The notes beneath the pieces are model-generated. The model searched no databases. It worked only from the letters and a program-made list of their open reading frames with translations, and was not told the origin of the DNA. Shown here piece by piece: positions 48,928-57,428 of a DNA stretch of 64,000 bases. Made by a program: the position numbers and the translations under genes. Source of the stretch: CAVOXO01 sp963700425 (GTDB lineage Bacteria; Actinomycetota; Acidimicrobiia; Acidimicrobiales; Microtrichaceae). Each line of letters opens with the position of its first letter. The stretch's first letter is position 1. The stretch spans positions 930,001 through 994,000 of the forward strand of contig CAVOXO010000001.1 in the NCBI GenBank assembly GCA_963700425.1. The letters run 5' to 3'.

Positions 48928-49518
48928 TCAGGTGTCGTACTCGGAGGAGCGGCGCCGGGGATCACCGGGTGTCTCGAATTCGGCGCGGTCGAACTCGAAC
49001 CGACCCCTCACCTCGTTGTCGTAGTCGCTTCGGACGATCCCGATTTCGATCACGTCGTGGAACACGCCGTTCTTCACCGCGTGTTCCCTCCGCCGCCCCT
49101 CGACCTTGCTGCCGTATTTCTGGTGGACGTCGACCACGAACTGGTTGAAGGCGAGGATCTCCCCGCACAGCTTGTTCAGTCCCAACACGTCGAAGACGAA
49201 CTCGAGGATGTTCAGTTCGACGGCTCGCCCGATGCCCCGTCCCCGAACCTCCGGTGACGCCAGGTAGTAGGCCCATTCGCATCGTTTGTTCGTGTGGTCG
49301 ATCCCCACCAGCGAGACGACTCCGACGTCGCTGCCGTCGACCTCGATGATCCAGTCGTGACGACTGTCATCGCCCTGGATTCGGTCGAACCACTCTCGCT
49401 GTTGATCCATGTCCGGCTCGATGTCGCTGAACATGTAGCGGCTGACCTCCGGCATCGTCCGCCACTCGAGGACCATCTCGAGGTCCGAAGCGGTGATCTG
49501 TCTGAGCCTGAGGTTCAT
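48928..49518 (-). CDS. pseH: UDP-4-amino-4,6-dideoxy-sugar N-acetyltransferase (PseH-like GNAT)
   Basis: A 196-aa GNAT enzyme. It begins MNLRLRQITASDLEMVLEWR, then RYMFSDIEPDMDQQREWFDR, IGIDHTNKRCEWAYYLASPEVRGRGIG (acetyl-CoA loop RGRGIG) and LNILEFVFDVLGLNKLCGE, close to PseH, the acetyltransferase of pseudaminic acid synthesis. The presence of pseB and pseC fragments nearby supports this. ATG 49518. The last 25 residues are an acidic tail beyond the usual GNAT end. Confidence 0.85.
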   Translation of the reverse strand: MNLRLRQITASDLEMVLEWRTMPEVSRYMFSDIEPDMDQQREWFDRIQGDDSRHDWIIEVDGSDVGVVSLVGIDHTNKRCEWAYYLASPEVRGRGIGRAVELNILEFVFDVLGLNKLCGEILAFNQFVVDVHQKYGSKVEGRRREHAVKNGVFHDVIEIGIVRSDYDNEVRGRFEFDRAEFETPGDPRRRSSEYDT

Positions 49519-49677
49519 GCGAACCCTTCCCTGTCGCGGTGTGGGCAGTTCGCGTGTCACGTGCCGAGTCGTGTTCATGGCGATCGCCGAAGCCCTGGCA
49601 TCGAGCAGGATATCGCTACGCTGGCGGCCCAACGGTTGTTCACGTCGAACTCCCGCCGTCGTCGAAGGTTCTTTCCT

Positions 49678-50395
49678 GTGCGAGCACTGTGCTTTGGGTT
49701 TCACTACTCCGACGTCGCTCTGCGCCGAGCAGTCGAAGGAATCCGGGCAGGCGGTGTGTCCGACGTGGCGTGGCTGATCCACCCGAATCGAAGGGTCGAA
49801 TTCGGGCCTCTCTTCCGCGAACTGGAGGTGCGTGTCCACTCCGCAGAGGCGGGTCACGGACTCGCATCCACCGACCGACCGCCCCTCACGCCCGGCGCAG
49901 AACACGATCTGTCCTTCCTCATCGAGCGTGAGGGGCGCTTCGGGCATTCGTGGGAGCGCTCACTCGCGCTCGAGCAGCTTCGTCAACGTGTCTTCGACGT
50001 CTTCTCGACCGAGCGCCCCGATGTCCTGGTCTTCGGTGAGGTCCCCCATGCTGCGTCCAGCTATCTGCTGTACCGATGGGGAAAGGAGTTGGGCGTTCCG
50101 ACCGTCGTCATCCGCTGGGGACCCACCCCCTTCCACGTGAACGCGGTGACCGACATCGATCGTCGGGCTCCTCGATGAGATCGGTGGGGCGGCCTCCGAC
50201 GCCGACGAGCCGTCCGAGGCGAGCATCAACTACATCGCGATGCTGCGGAGGACCTACGAGGAGGCGATGCCGGCCTACAGCCGCGACCAGAACTCTCTCG
50301 TGTCACGGGTTCGCAGCAAGATCAGCTCGGGGCGGATCCCCACCGATCCCCGTCTGGCACGAGCGGTGATCGATCGGGAGATCCTCCGAAGGCGT
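49678..50395 (+). pseudogene. Capsule/polysaccharide-type protein, truncated (frameshift and missing C-terminus)
   Basis: GTG 49678 starts VRALCFGFHYSDVALRRAVE. The readable part has PDVLVFGEVPHAASSYLLYRW and GVPTVVIRWGP, then one extra base at 50161, then VGLLDEIGGAASDADEPSEA and TYEEAMPAYSRDQNSL. It resembles the N-terminal half of capsular polysaccharide synthesis proteins. The reading frame ends without a domain boundary at about 50395, where an unrelated gene (pseC, opposite strand) begins, also truncated. The 3' half is missing. Confidence 0.6.
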
Positions 50396-51013
50396 AGTAC
50401 AGTCGCGGACTCGGCTTCTGACGATTCGTGGTTTCGGAATCGACGCAGGAACTCGGCGAGGTCGTGTTGTTGGTCGTGACATGCGCCTCGCGGAGGTGAT
50501 CGGCTTCACGGGTGCAGTGAGAACTCGCAGATGATCGCTGTGTGGCGCAGTTGCCGACCGGTCCGTCGGGAGTCGCTGCCCCGAGCGCATGGGCGGCGTC
50601 TTCGATGACGACGCAAGGGCGATGAGAGCATCCGAGAGATCGATCGGAAGGCCGGCGTAGTGCACCGCGACGACGCGCCGTGCGTCGACGGAATCGGGTG
50701 AGGTCGATGTTGAGCGTGCTGCTGTCGATGTCGACGAAGCCGACGTGCGCGCCGACGTAGCGCACGCAGTTGGCGCTAGCCATGAACGTCAGGGGAGGTT
50801 GCACCAGATCGTCCGGTTCCGAGCCCCGCGGCGGCGCGAGTTCCGTGGAGTGCGGCGGTTGCCGCTGAAGAACACGCACGGCATGTCGTGCCTCGACCTT
50901 GTCAGCGACGCGCAGTTCGAAGTCGTCGATGGTCGGCCGCAGGTCAGCCAATCGCTCGGCCGTGACACCGGGGCTGTGCCTTCACTCGTTGTGCCGGGGC
51001 GACCGGTCGCCAT
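50396..51013 (-). pseudogene. pseC: Pseudaminic acid aminotransferase PseC, broken and truncated
   Basis: Fragments in several frames read SDWLTCG, PTIDDFELRVADKVEARHAV, FFSG, PPLTFMASANCVRYVGAHVG, FVDIDSSTLNIDL, VVAVHYAGLPIDLS, VIEDAAHALGA and VKPITSA, then FRNH and RLYYAF. This is the order of PseC, the PLP aminotransferase (Asp in VIEDAAHA) that makes UDP-4-amino-sugar. At least six single-base indels occur in 600 bases, but no stop-creating substitutions are seen between them. The C-terminal 40% is absent: coding similarity stops at about 50395, against the oppositely oriented truncated gene. Start ATG 51013, shortly after the pseB stop. Confidence 0.75.
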
Positions 51014-51040
51014 AGCATCGCCCCGCGAGTGTCGGCGCCG

Positions 51041-51985
51041 TCACCAGAGGTCGTTGGTGTCCGAGCGGTAGGCGAATCCCTGGAGGAAGGTCCTCACCTT
51101 CCTAGAATTGGTCAACCATCCACGCCGGCGAGCACCGGAGTGATGACGTAGTGGTCGTCGAATCGCCGCGTGCGGCGGGCATCGTCCTCCGAGATCATCT
51201 CCTCGTGCAGCTTCTCGCCCGGTCTGATTCCGATGTCGATCAGCGGTGGCGTCAGGGCGCTGCGCCCTGGCGAGGTCGGTGACCGTGGTGGACGGGATGC
51301 GCGGAACGTAGATCTCGCCTCCCCGCCATGCGCTCGAAGGAATCGACGACGAACTCGATCGCCTGCGTCGAGCGTGATCCAGAACCGGGTCATGCTCGCG
51401 TCCGTGATGGGGAGCTCGCCCGTCGATGCGAGCTTGCGGAAGAGCGGGATCACCGAGCCCCGGCTGCCCATCACGTTTCCGTAGCGGACGACGCTGAATC
51501 GTGTGCGCCCGTGACCGGCGTAGTGGTTCCCGGCGACGAAGAGCTTGTCCGAGCACGAGCTTCGATGCCCCGTAGAGGTTGACCGGCGAGGATGCCTTGT
51601 CCGTGGACAGACCGACCACCCGTTCGACGCCGGCATCGATGCACACGTTGATCACGTTCTCGGACGCCGAGGACGTTCGTGCGGATGCATTCGAACGGGT
51701 TGTACTCGGCCGTGTCGACCTGCTTGAGGGCAGCTGCGTGGACGACCGCTATCCACTCCGTCCAGAGCACGCTGGAGGCGGTCCTTGTCGCTGATGTCGC
51801 CGATGAACCATCGGAGGCGGGGGTCGTCACCGATGTCGTTCCGGAACTCGTACTGCTTGAGTTCGTCGCGAGAACACGACCAGTCGCGCCGGGTCGAGGT
51901 TCTCGAGGGCATATCGGACGAAGGCCCGCCCGAACGAGCCGGTGCCGCCCGTGATCAGAATCGACCGCCCTTGGAGATACGTCAT
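51041..51985 (-). pseudogene. pseB: UDP-N-acetylglucosamine 4,6-dehydratase (inverting), PseB, broken by about six indels
   Basis: From ATG 51985: MTYLQGRSILITGGTGSFG (NAD Rossmann loop), AFVRYALENLDPARLVVFSR, DELKQYEFRNDIGDDPRLRW, HAAALKQVDTAEYNPFECIR, GVERVVGLSTDKASSPVNLYG (with the YxxxK of the short-chain dehydrogenase family), RTRFSVVRYGNVMGSRGS, TRFWIT, IDIGIRPGEKLHEEMIS and SDTNDLW before TGA 51041. Full-length (about 315 codons) and in the right order, it is PseB, first enzyme of pseudaminic acid synthesis. Single-base indels near 51855, 51765, 51665, 51550, 51370, 51330 and 51265 break the frame. Every conserved motif survives, so sequence error is more likely than decay. Confidence 0.85.
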
Positions 51986-52198
51986 TCGCTCCATCGGCCC
52001 TTTCGCGTCGGGCTAGGTAACCCGGGTGAGTGTGTGAGCCGAGCCCTCTCGGCTGCGAGACCCTCGCCATGGAGCGCCGTCGATCCGAGAATCGGCACTT
52101 CCGGCTCAGGGTAGGGGAGCGTCGCATCGTCGACTGCCGAAGTCAAGTGGGCGGGACTCCCGTGCGAGGGGTGACGGTGCGCCTGGCATGCTGATCCG

Positions 52199-53818
52199 AT
52201 GTCGATGACGAATGTCGGTCTCTCCTCACCGCGACCGAGCCTCTCTCCCACGCCGGACCCTTCGCCTTTCCGCCGGGTCGGAGTTCTCGATTCGGGGGCG
52301 CTGGCGACCGTCGGTGGGGATGGATGGGTTCACACCCTCGACGGCTCGACCCGGGTCACCTGGTGGGTGGGAGCCGAGGACCGATGGCACCGACCCGCCG
52401 CGGATCGTTCGACCCGGACCCGTTCGGTGGAGGCGACTCCGGTCGTGGAGACCACGGTGCGGGTCCCGGGTGGGTCCGCGATCGGTTCGGTGTACGGCGC
52501 GGTGATCGGGGCGTCGTCCCCTGGGCTCGTGGTCTGCGACGTGGCCAACGAGTCTCCCGTGCCGCTGGCGCTGGCGGTCATCGTCGACACCGACAGTGAG
52601 GTCCGGGTCGACGCCGACGGAGTGACGGTCGGCGATCGGCGGCTCGTGGCGCTGACCCGTCAGGCCGGCCGGTTCGCTTGTGCCGACGACCTCGACGACC
52701 TGCACGGGATCCTCGACCGCCAGGACTTCGACGAGGTCCCCCCCCGGGGAATGGTGACGGGAGCCCTCGCGCTCGTGGTTCCCCTGCCGCACCGCGCGCA
52801 CGGCGTTCTTGCCATCGATCCACCGCCGGGAGTGGAGGTCGACCGGGAAATGATTCCCGGTCCCGACAACGTCGCGGCGGGGTGGACCGCACTCGAGGCC
52901 CAGGGACCCGCCCTCGATCTCGCCGACCCCGCGCTGACCGACGTGTTCCGTTCGGCGGCGGGCGATCTGCGTCTCGGCCCCGATGCCGACGACGTGGCCG
53001 GCGTCTGCTCGGTCGCCGCCGCCCGGTCGCGTCTGGGTGACCCCGAGGGGGGATGGTCCGACGTCGCGAACGTCGCCCGCCTGACCCGTGGCGATGGACG
53101 CATCGGGGGACGGTCGGGAGCGGTGGGACGCACCGCGGCATTCCTCGACGCCGTCGTCGCCGCAGTGTCGGGCGGACTCGATCCCGAGGAACTGGGTGGA
53201 CGCGACGCTGTCGTGGGCGCGATGGCCGGCGCCGCCCATTGGCTGTCGGTGCCGAGAAGGTCGTTCGGCGACCCGGCGGCGCGCGCCGCTGCCGCCCGGT
53301 CGGTGGCATGGGTGCCGGCGGTTCTTCGTCTGATCGATCAGGTCGAGGCAGCCGAACACCTGGCCTCGATGCTGCGACAACGGGGCGACCGCGTCGGTCC
53401 CCCCGAATTCCGGCCGTGGCCGGAGTTGCGCGACGGCGACATCTCCACTCGACACGCCGGTCCCGATGACGGTCGGACGGCGCGTCGCAGTTCCCGCATC
53501 GTGAGCGGGGTGCTGGCTTCGGTGGTCGGAGCGACGCCGAATGCCGACGCGGTCTCGATCGACGTTCTGGGGGGATGGGTGTCGGAGTGTCGGGGACGCA
53601 GTATCGAGGTGCACCGCGTCCCGGTCTTCCCGGGCATCGTCTCGGTGGCGGTGCGTTGGCACGGCGACCGCCCGGCTCTCCTCTGGGAGTGCCGAACCTG
53701 GCCCGACCGTGCGCCGGTCGAACTCGTCTGGACCGCGTCGGGCCTCGACCACGACTGGGTGGCGACGGGCCTGTCGGGAGAGGCGCTGTTGGGCGTTCCG
53801 CCCGAGGCCGGGAGCTGA
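52199..53818 (+). CDS. Hypothetical protein, 539 aa
   Basis: ATG 52199 with CATGCT (52187-52192) six bases ahead, a weak leaderless -10. The protein is rich in Val, Asp and Gly, with no signal peptide or clear membrane segment. It opens with a beta-rich region (RVGVLDSGALATVGGDGWVHTLDGSTRVTWW, VPGGSAIGSVYGAVIG), followed by an alpha-helical middle (RSAAGDLRLGPDADDVAGVC) and a C-terminal beta region (VVVRWHGDRPALLWECR-type). Family unknown to me. Convergent with a small gene at 53895; no operon partners. Confidence 0.7.
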   Translation: MSMTNVGLSSPRPSLSPTPDPSPFRRVGVLDSGALATVGGDGWVHTLDGSTRVTWWVGAEDRWHRPAADRSTRTRSVEATPVVETTVRVPGGSAIGSVYGAVIGASSPGLVVCDVANESPVPLALAVIVDTDSEVRVDADGVTVGDRRLVALTRQAGRFACADDLDDLHGILDRQDFDEVPPRGMVTGALALVVPLPHRAHGVLAIDPPPGVEVDREMIPGPDNVAAGWTALEAQGPALDLADPALTDVFRSAAGDLRLGPDADDVAGVCSVAAARSRLGDPEGGWSDVANVARLTRGDGRIGGRSGAVGRTAAFLDAVVAAVSGGLDPEELGGRDAVVGAMAGAAHWLSVPRRSFGDPAARAAAARSVAWVPAVLRLIDQVEAAEHLASMLRQRGDRVGPPEFRPWPELRDGDISTRHAGPDDGRTARRSSRIVSGVLASVVGATPNADAVSIDVLGGWVSECRGRSIEVHRVPVFPGIVSVAVRWHGDRPALLWECRTWPDRAPVELVWTASGLDHDWVATGLSGEALLGVPPEAGS

Positions 53819-53894
53819 TCGGAAGTCGGGGGATCGAGATGACCCCGCCGCCGTTCCGACGGTCGAGTTCGGGCGATCTCGAGCCGGTGACACC

Positions 53895-54140
53895 TCAGGA
53901 GGAGCGGTCGCCTCCCGCTTCGGGGCGGAGATCGTCGGCGCTGAACACGGCGGGCAGGACCGAATCGTCGGAGAGCCTGCGAAGCAGGTAGCCGTGGTCG
54001 AGCACGGCGTCGACCAGGAATCCCCGCGCCCATCGCCGGTCGAAACGCCGTCTGACCTCGACGTGGGACCCCATGGGGATGGTCGGGGTTGCCATCGGCA
54101 GACCGCGGGGAGTGGTCGCATCAACGCTCTCGGTGCTCAT
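53895..54140 (-). CDS. Small conserved-looking protein, 81 aa
   Basis: ATG 54140 with CACCCT eight bases upstream, a weak leaderless form. The core GSHVEVRRRFDRRWARGFLVDAVLDHGYLLRRLSDDSVLPAVFSADDLRPE looks like a compact beta domain (SH3/Tudor-like spacing of hydrophobics), but no family is assigned. Located between the 539-aa gene (convergent) and rnhB (divergent). Confidence 0.55.
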   Translation of the reverse strand: MSTESVDATTPRGLPMATPTIPMGSHVEVRRRFDRRWARGFLVDAVLDHGYLLRRLSDDSVLPAVFSADDLRPEAGGDRSS

Positions 54141-54249
54141 CGGGGTCAAGGGTGCACGAAACCCGCGGATACGTCAACGACGCGACACGCGAGCCTCGTG
54201 ACGGTTCGCTCCGACGCCTGCGGCGTGGCCCACGGCTAGGTTCGCGACG

Positions 54250-54993
54250 ATGGCGACCCGCGGCTCGAGAACACCCGCGCCCACCCTGACCGAGGAACGA
54301 CTCCTGTGGGACCGCGGCCATGCGTCCGTCGTGGGTGTCGACGAGGTGGGGCGGGGATCGTGGGCCGGCCCACTCACCGTCGTGGCGGTGGTGCTGCCCC
54401 ACGATCGCCGGGTCAACGGAATTCGGGATTCGAAGCTGCTGTCGCCGCGCCGCCGGTCGGTCCTGCGGGACCGGATCCTGGAGTGGTGCGTCGACCATGG
54501 GGTGGGGCACGCGAGTGCCGAAGAGTGCGATGAACTCGGCATGAGTGATGCCCAGAGACTCGCGACCCGTCGCGCCTTCGACCGGCTGCGCATCGGGGTC
54601 GACGCAGTCCTGGCGGACGGACGGTGGAACTTCGTGTCGGGGGTCGCCGGCGACGCACCCACACAGATGATCGTCAAGGGCGACCGGGTGAGCCTGTCGA
54701 TCGCCGCGGCCTCGGTCGTGGCGAAGGTCACCCGCGACGAGATGCTCATCGCCGCTGCGGATGACTTCCCGGCGTTCAACTTCGATTCCAACAAGGGTTA
54801 TCCATGCCCCCGCCACCGAATGGCGCTCGACGGGTACGGCCCCACGTCGATCCACCGGCGCTCGTGGGCATTCATGGACAACCTCGTGTGGTCGGGATGT
54901 CATCGGACGACGCCGGTCGCGTCGGGGGACAACGTCGAGCCGGCGACGGGGACCGCGGTTCCGCTGCCGTTCGGGGAGTCCTCGGAGAGCTAG
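54250..54993 (+). CDS. rnhB: Ribonuclease HII
   Basis: A 247-aa enzyme that removes RNA, especially single ribonucleotides, from DNA. The active-site Asp-Glu is in VVGVDEVGRGSWAGPLTVVA (DEVGRG), a second Asp in IRDSKLLSPRRR, and ILADGRWNF-type and SIAAASVVAKVTRDEM regions supply the others. FNFDSNKGYPCPRHRMAL is the C-terminal helix motif. ATG 54250 has TAGGTT (54237-54242) 7 bases ahead, a leaderless promoter. Normal length for the family. Confidence 0.95.
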   Translation: MATRGSRTPAPTLTEERLLWDRGHASVVGVDEVGRGSWAGPLTVVAVVLPHDRRVNGIRDSKLLSPRRRSVLRDRILEWCVDHGVGHASAEECDELGMSDAQRLATRRAFDRLRIGVDAVLADGRWNFVSGVAGDAPTQMIVKGDRVSLSIAAASVVAKVTRDEMLIAAADDFPAFNFDSNKGYPCPRHRMALDGYGPTSIHRRSWAFMDNLVWSGCHRTTPVASGDNVEPATGTAVPLPFGESSES

Positions 54994-55107
54994 CGGCGCC
55001 CGCTCCGGAGCGCGACTGGACCGTACGGGGATCGGCCGGAAGCGTGGTCCGGCCCGTGGACGACGATTCGACTTCCCCCTCGACCGGTTCGGGTCTACCT
55101 TCGCGCC

Positions 55108-56400
55108 ATGGGGATCGAGAGGTGCACGGCGGAGGCGGGTTCGGGTCGCCGGATCGTCATTCCGATGCTGCAGCGGGATCGCGCCGCGGCAACAGTGGGT
55201 GTGGGATTCGGAGCCGGTCTGGTTTCGTGGGTGAACGCCCACATCGAGAGCGATCTCGGCGGGGTCCAGACCCACGTCGACGCGGTGCATCAGGCGCTCG
55301 TGGGGCTGGGTGACGACGTCGCAGTGGTGACGTCGTTCTCGGGCGGTCCCCTGGCATTGATCCTGGCCGCCGCCCTGGCTCGGGTTCTCTGGGCCGTGTG
55401 GCCCTCGGCCGGAGGTCGCTGGCACCGGTGGTGGCACGGACGCATGTTGGCGGCTGCGTTGGCGCGATCCCTCTCGACGCGCGGGCCCGAACCCGTGACG
55501 TTCTACGCGCAGTGCCCGACGAGCCTCATGTTGTCGCGTCGTGTGGCCCGCGACGACGACCGGGTCATCGCCGCGATCCATTTCGCAGGGTCCGAGGCGA
55601 ACGACATGGCTGTGAGGGGAGGCTGCCGGCCCGGAGACGGTTTCGACCGGTCGATCCGCGAGTTCGAACGTCGGACCCTCCCGACTGCGGACGGCCTCCT
55701 GTTCGTCTCGCACGCGTCGATGGCCCCGGTGCTCGAGGAGTATCCCGAGATCGAACGGCTCCCCCGAAGGGTCCTTCCCAATTTCCTCGACGACGACTGG
55801 GCCGGCGGTGGAAGGGCGGAGCCCGTGGTGGCGGCGCGCCGGCTCGTCACGATCGGACGGCTGGAGGCTCGCAAGAATCACCGGTACGGCCTCGAGATCG
55901 TCGCGGCCGCGGCGGGGAGGGGCATCCGATTCGAGCTCACCGTGGTGGGGACCGGGCCGGAGATGGACAACCTCCTGCGCCAGGTCGACGACCTGGGCAT
56001 CGCCGACCGTGTCAGGTTCACGGGGCGCCGCGCCGATGTCCGCTCCGAACTGGCGTCGGCGGGGTGCTATCTCCACACGGCCGTCAACGAACCGTTCGGC
56101 TTCGCGCTGATCGAGGCGATGGCGTTCGGGTTGCCGATCGTCGCCGTCCCGACCGGCGGTATGACCGAGATCTTCTTCGATGGCGAACACGGGCGCTACC
56201 TGCCGGCGGGCGAACCCGACGCCGCGGCCCTCATGGTGGCGTCCCTCACCGAGGACACCGAGGAGATGGCCCGGGTCAGCCGGCGGGTCCGAGATCGATT
56301 CACCTCCACGTTCACCACGTCGGCGGTCGCCTCGCAGCTCGAGGCGTTCCTCTCGACGGCGGATCGGGACGAGCCCCGCGACCCCGTGCTCCACGGGTGA
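55108..56400 (+). CDS. Glycosyltransferase family 4 protein
   Basis: A 430-aa GT-B enzyme, complete. The acceptor half has INAHIESDLGGVQTHVDAVHQAL-type start (VNAHIESDLGGVQTHV) and the donor half RRLVTIGRLEARKNHRYGLEIV, ELTVVGTGPEMDNLLRQVDDLG, VRFTGRRADVRSELASAGCY and EPFGFALIEAMAFGLPIVAV, the E(x7)E nucleotide-sugar motif. A central hydrophobic stretch (LALILAAALARVLWAV) may touch the membrane. ATG 55108 has TACCTT (55096-55101) six bases ahead (leaderless). Cotranscribed with nothing obvious; sugar unknown. Confidence 0.88.
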   Translation: MGIERCTAEAGSGRRIVIPMLQRDRAAATVGVGFGAGLVSWVNAHIESDLGGVQTHVDAVHQALVGLGDDVAVVTSFSGGPLALILAAALARVLWAVWPSAGGRWHRWWHGRMLAAALARSLSTRGPEPVTFYAQCPTSLMLSRRVARDDDRVIAAIHFAGSEANDMAVRGGCRPGDGFDRSIREFERRTLPTADGLLFVSHASMAPVLEEYPEIERLPRRVLPNFLDDDWAGGGRAEPVVAARRLVTIGRLEARKNHRYGLEIVAAAAGRGIRFELTVVGTGPEMDNLLRQVDDLGIADRVRFTGRRADVRSELASAGCYLHTAVNEPFGFALIEAMAFGLPIVAVPTGGMTEIFFDGEHGRYLPAGEPDAAALMVASLTEDTEEMARVSRRVRDRFTSTFTTSAVASQLEAFLSTADRDEPRDPVLHG

Positions 56401-56517
56401 CACCGAATCCGGCCGCCGGGCCGCCGAATGTGCCGAGGTGGTCGGATTCTCGGTGTGCTACCTGTAACATCATATGTGCTTGCAGAAGTTCGCAACCTGC
56501 GAGACGATCGAGATGTC

Positions 56518-57407
56518 ATGAGTACGAGATCCACGAAACCCACGGCCACGAAGCGCCCGAAGGTTGCCGCGCCTCTCGACAGCGCCACCAGGGTCGTCAA
56601 ACGAATCCTGGCGGTGGAGCCGGCTGACCACCCTGTCGCGTGGGAGCAATCCCTCAGCGTGATCGGGCCGGAGGGGTCGGGAATCGAGCGTCCGATGCCC
56701 GAGTGGGTGGAGATGAACCAGTCCCTCTTCCGCACCTTCGCGTTCCTGGACATCTCCGATTTCACGGCGTTCACCGAGAAGAACGGCCCCGAGGCAGCGA
56801 CCGAGATGCTCTGCGCTTCAGGACCGTGTGCCGAACCGTGTCGGTGCGTCGCGGTGCCCGAATCGCCAAGTGGCTCGGCGACGGGGTCATGTTGGTCGGC
56901 ACCAATCCCGGCCCGATCGTCGCGACGGTCGGCGAGATCCTGTTGCGGGTCGGCGAGGACCACTTCAACGTCCACGCCGGGATCGCGGCCGGAACCGTCC
57001 TGCTGTTCGAGGGTGACGACTACATCGGCCCGCCCGTCAACGTGGCGGCGCGCCTCTGCGAGGCCGCAGGCCCCGGCGAGGCCCTGGCGGTCGCGGTGGA
57101 CGAGTTCATCCCCGAGTGGGTCGAGCGGGTCGGTGCCGTGACGGTCAAGGCCTCGGGCCTCGGGACCATTCCCGACGTCGCGCAGTTGAGGGTCGCGAGC
57201 GATGTCTGGGCGGCCGAGACGCTCGACGAGGACTCCGATGACGACCACGCGACGACCGATGCGGTCGACGCCGAGGCAGCGGACGGCATCGAGGGCGATG
57301 TCGGTGAGGACCGCGACGCCCGCGAGATCGACGCGATCGAGCACCGTGACGGTGAAGACCGTCCCCCCGACGCCCACGAGGCGTCGTCCACCCCCGTCGA
57401 TGCGTGA
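56518..57407 (+). CDS. Class III adenylate/guanylate cyclase-like protein (two frameshifts)
   Basis: About 296 aa. ATG 56518. The catalytic-type domain has FLDISDFTAFTEKNGPEAATEML (first metal Asp), then two single extra bases (at about 56818 and 56831) before RTVSVRRGARIAKWLGDGVMLVG, where the second metal Asp sits in LGDGV, and YIGPPVNVAARLCEAAGPGEALA. Restored, it resembles the cyclase homology domain used to make cAMP or cGMP. After about 230 residues a very acidic Asp/Glu tail (DEDSDDDHATTDAVDAEAAD) follows. Divergent promoter TAACAT at 56465-56470 is possible. Product nucleotide uncertain. Confidence 0.8.
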
Positions 57408-57428
57408 GTCCCCGGGGCCGTCCGCCGG

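Noticed and set aside
54121..56403. A 760-codon reverse frame opposite rnhB and the glycosyltransferase
   Set aside because: Antisense of two well-supported genes, with low-complexity Arg/His/Pro composition.
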